22,310 nucleotides of DNA. Source: a virus. Location of the stretch: positions 1 through 22,310 of the IMG/VR virus record IMGVR_UViG_3300022907_000108; one strand, written 5' to 3'. Positions within the stretch are counted from its first letter, which is position 1, and every line of letters begins with the position of its first letter. Both the position numbers and the translations under genes were made by a program. Positions 21,068 to 22,310 of the stretch are shown here, in pieces. The notes under the pieces are model-generated. The model was not told where the DNA came from. It saw only the letters and a list, made by a program, of their open reading frames with translations, and made no database searches.

Positions 21068-21346
21068 ATGAGTAAAAGTGAAAAAAACCATGTTGACGAT
21101 TGGTTAAAACAACAAATTAGAAAAGGCATAAACATAATTGATTATGTTTTACAAAACAATGTAAGTGAGTGGGAACTATATTATACAGGACATTTACACA
21201 AAGACATCCTAAATAACTTTCCAGGCAGAACAAGTAAAAAGATATTTAAAGGTTATAGAGAACTTTTAGATAATAGTAACCTTGTGTTTATTCAAAAGAA
21301 GTTTGAAGACCACGGCTATGAATATTACGTAAAGAAAGGTATATAA
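21068..21346 (+). CDS. Hypothetical protein, 92 aa
   Basis: Preceded by AGAAAGAAAG, this basic 92-residue protein (DDWLKQQIRKGINIIDYVLQ near the start) is predicted helix-then-strand, ending KKFEDHGYEYYVKKGI. It looks like a small winged-helix-type fold, but there is no decisive motif. The stop overlaps the next start (TAATG), pairing it with the following gene. Confidence 0.65.
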   Translation: MSKSEKNHVDDWLKQQIRKGINIIDYVLQNNVSEWELYYTGHLHKDILNNFPGRTSKKIFKGYRELLDNSNLVFIQKKFEDHGYEYYVKKGI

Positions 21347-21627
21347 TGAAACTATTGAAAAAACATAAAGAAATTTTACAAATGGTTGTAAAAGGCAAAG
21401 GTGAATTTAAGACACCTACTGTGCCAAAAGACCATTCCGAAGCAATACTTGACGATCTTGTTAAATTATACTTACAAGACCTTATTGTGTTTAATAGAGA
21501 ATATGATGTGCCATCTTTTGGTCCTAGTAGCGAACATAAAGTAAGATATAAATGGTATGTTGTTACTATGAATAAAAAGAAAACTTTAAAAGATTTGAAA
21601 AAGGTAATTAAAGATGGTAAAATTTAA
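21346..21627 (+). CDS. Hypothetical protein, 93 aa
   Basis: The 93-residue product starts MKLLKKHKEILQMVVKGKGE, basic and helical. It continues with a possible winged-helix pattern (AILDDLVKLYLQDLIVFNRE) and a strand-rich, basic end. It is coupled to the gene before and overlaps the endolysin-like gene by 14 bp. Size and plan resemble the preceding gene, so the two may be distant paralogs, but identity is low by eye. Confidence 0.65.
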   Translation: MKLLKKHKEILQMVVKGKGEFKTPTVPKDHSEAILDDLVKLYLQDLIVFNREYDVPSFGPSSEHKVRYKWYVVTMNKKKTLKDLKKVIKDGKI

Positions 21628-22198
21628 AGTTTTTATTAAAACAATGATGTTTGTTGTAGTAGTTACAGCAATGTCATTTGTATGGTATGGATATACACTT
21701 GATGGTAAACAAAGAGCAGAAGCTGCTGTACCATCATTGCCTGACTTTGAACACAATAGTAATCAGTTGTTTATAGATAATGTTAAAATGTGTGTCGAGT
21801 ATATTCATTTTTACAATGATATTAATAGAGTCAATTTAGAACTATTAATAGCACAGGCAGCTCTAGAGTCTGGTTGGGGAACAAGTAGATTTGCCAGAGA
21901 GGGTAAAAACCTATTTGGTATTCGTACATATGATTTAAGAGAGCCTCATATGTTACCTTGGAAAGATAAACCAAAAAAATGGGGCGTTAAAGTATTTGAA
22001 CATGAGTGTGATAGTGTTTTACATTATACTAAAACCTTAAACAATCACCATGCCTATCAAGGTTATAGACAAATGAGAGAAGAAGGTATTGATAATCCAT
22101 ACATGTTGATAGAAACACTGGATGCATATGCAAGTGATAAAAATTACTTTGCTAAAATAAAAAGTATTCTCACAAAAATAAGAGAGGACTATAAATGA
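21614..22198 (+). CDS. Bax-like glucosaminidase, probable endolysin
   Basis: The 194-residue protein has an N-terminal hydrophobic segment (about residues 8-27, IKTMMFVVVVTAMSFVWYG) that could be a signal-anchor-release or secretion signal. A glucosaminidase domain follows with LLIAQAALESGWGTSRFAREGKNLFG; Glu85 is the expected catalytic residue. The domain (Bax/FlgJ family) cleaves peptidoglycan glycan strands. As a secreted murein hydrolase in a phage, it is a good endolysin candidate, released through its own signal rather than a holin. It could also be virion-associated. ATGA overlap with the next gene. Confidence 0.82.
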   Translation: MVKFKVFIKTMMFVVVVTAMSFVWYGYTLDGKQRAEAAVPSLPDFEHNSNQLFIDNVKMCVEYIHFYNDINRVNLELLIAQAALESGWGTSRFAREGKNLFGIRTYDLREPHMLPWKDKPKKWGVKVFEHECDSVLHYTKTLNNHHAYQGYRQMREEGIDNPYMLIETLDAYASDKNYFAKIKSILTKIREDYK

Positions 22199-22310
22199 AA
22201 ATAATATTAAAATCTATGTTAATATTATTGTTAACAATTAATATCTTAAAGGCAGATATATTTTTTAAATATGATCATGCTTTAAATACAACAAATTATA
22301 TAGTTGAAAA
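22195..22310 (+). CDS. Exported protein, 3' end outside window
   Basis: The ATG at 22195 overlaps the preceding TGA, with AGAGAGGA upstream. The 38 visible residues begin with a signal peptide (MKIILKSMLILLLTINILKA, cleavage near KA/DIF) and continue beyond the window. Nothing more can be said of its function. Confidence 0.6.
   Translation, partial: MKIILKSMLILLLTINILKADIFFKYDHALNTTNYIVE

Noticed and set aside
1-22310. tRNA genes, CRISPR arrays, insertion sequences, homing endonucleases, inteins
   Set aside because: I looked for cloverleaf arms, regular spaced repeats, transposase or HNH/GIY motifs and interruptions in nrdA/nrdB, and saw none.

Overview
The window is a tightly packed, AT-rich stretch of phage genome with every supported gene on the + strand. 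Many neighbouring genes share ATGA or TAATG stop/start overlaps. A gp61-type primase, class Ia ribonucleotide reductase (NrdA and NrdB), a glutaredoxin, a RuvC-like resolvase, a DUF6433-like protein, a small winged-helix protein and T4-type late promoter motifs (NATAAATA) together point to a T4-like marine myovirus. The low GC content and the Rickettsiales/SAR11-flavoured lipoproteins suggest a pelagiphage-like virus of SAR11 or a similarly streamlined marine host. The host is inference.

Layout. Positions 1-1509 hold envelope and lysis genes: an i-spanin tail, an embedded o-spanin lipoprotein, a staphylococcal-nuclease-like protein and two paralogous single-membrane-span (holin-like) proteins. 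Positions 1524-7373 hold the most striking block, a translationally coupled curli-type cluster: CsgF, CsgG, a curlin-repeat protein, a FecR-domain protein, a second curlin-like protein, and a CHASE2 plus class III adenylate cyclase receptor. A coiled-coil membrane protein follows at 7530. Positions 8032-13870 hold DNA metabolism: primase, NrdA, NrdB, zinc ribbon, RuvC-like nuclease and a glycosyltransferase. Positions 13985-16136 hold small accessory genes, including a protein with two HxT motifs like 2H phosphoesterases. Positions 16278-18930 hold an envelope-lipoprotein block (two proteins with a 17-kDa-antigen-like tail and one LPP20-like lipoprotein) followed by glutaredoxin. Positions 19028-19921 hold a winged-helix protein behind a structured leader and a DUF6433-like protein. 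Positions 20126-22310 hold a SprT-like metalloprotease, small unknowns, a Bax-like glucosaminidase (probable endolysin) and the start of a further exported protein.

Regulation. Five sigma70-type promoters (TTGACA-like box, 17-bp spacer, TATAAT-like box) and four late-type motifs can be read directly. At four of the nine, the predicted +1 falls on or within one base of the A of the ATG, which implies leaderless mRNAs, including one for csgF. Three intergenic regions carry an AGAACA doublet with an 11-bp period, and two of those share a duplicated promoter module. The leader of the gene at 19028 contains overlapping inverted repeats that could form a pseudoknot or a switch.

How the parts may fit: the phage appears to spend much coding capacity on the host envelope. 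It encodes an outer-membrane secretion pore with its accessory, probable amyloid substrates, a sensor/cyclase pair, several lipoproteins and the spanin/endolysin lysis set. The function of the curli cluster in infection cannot be read from sequence alone.
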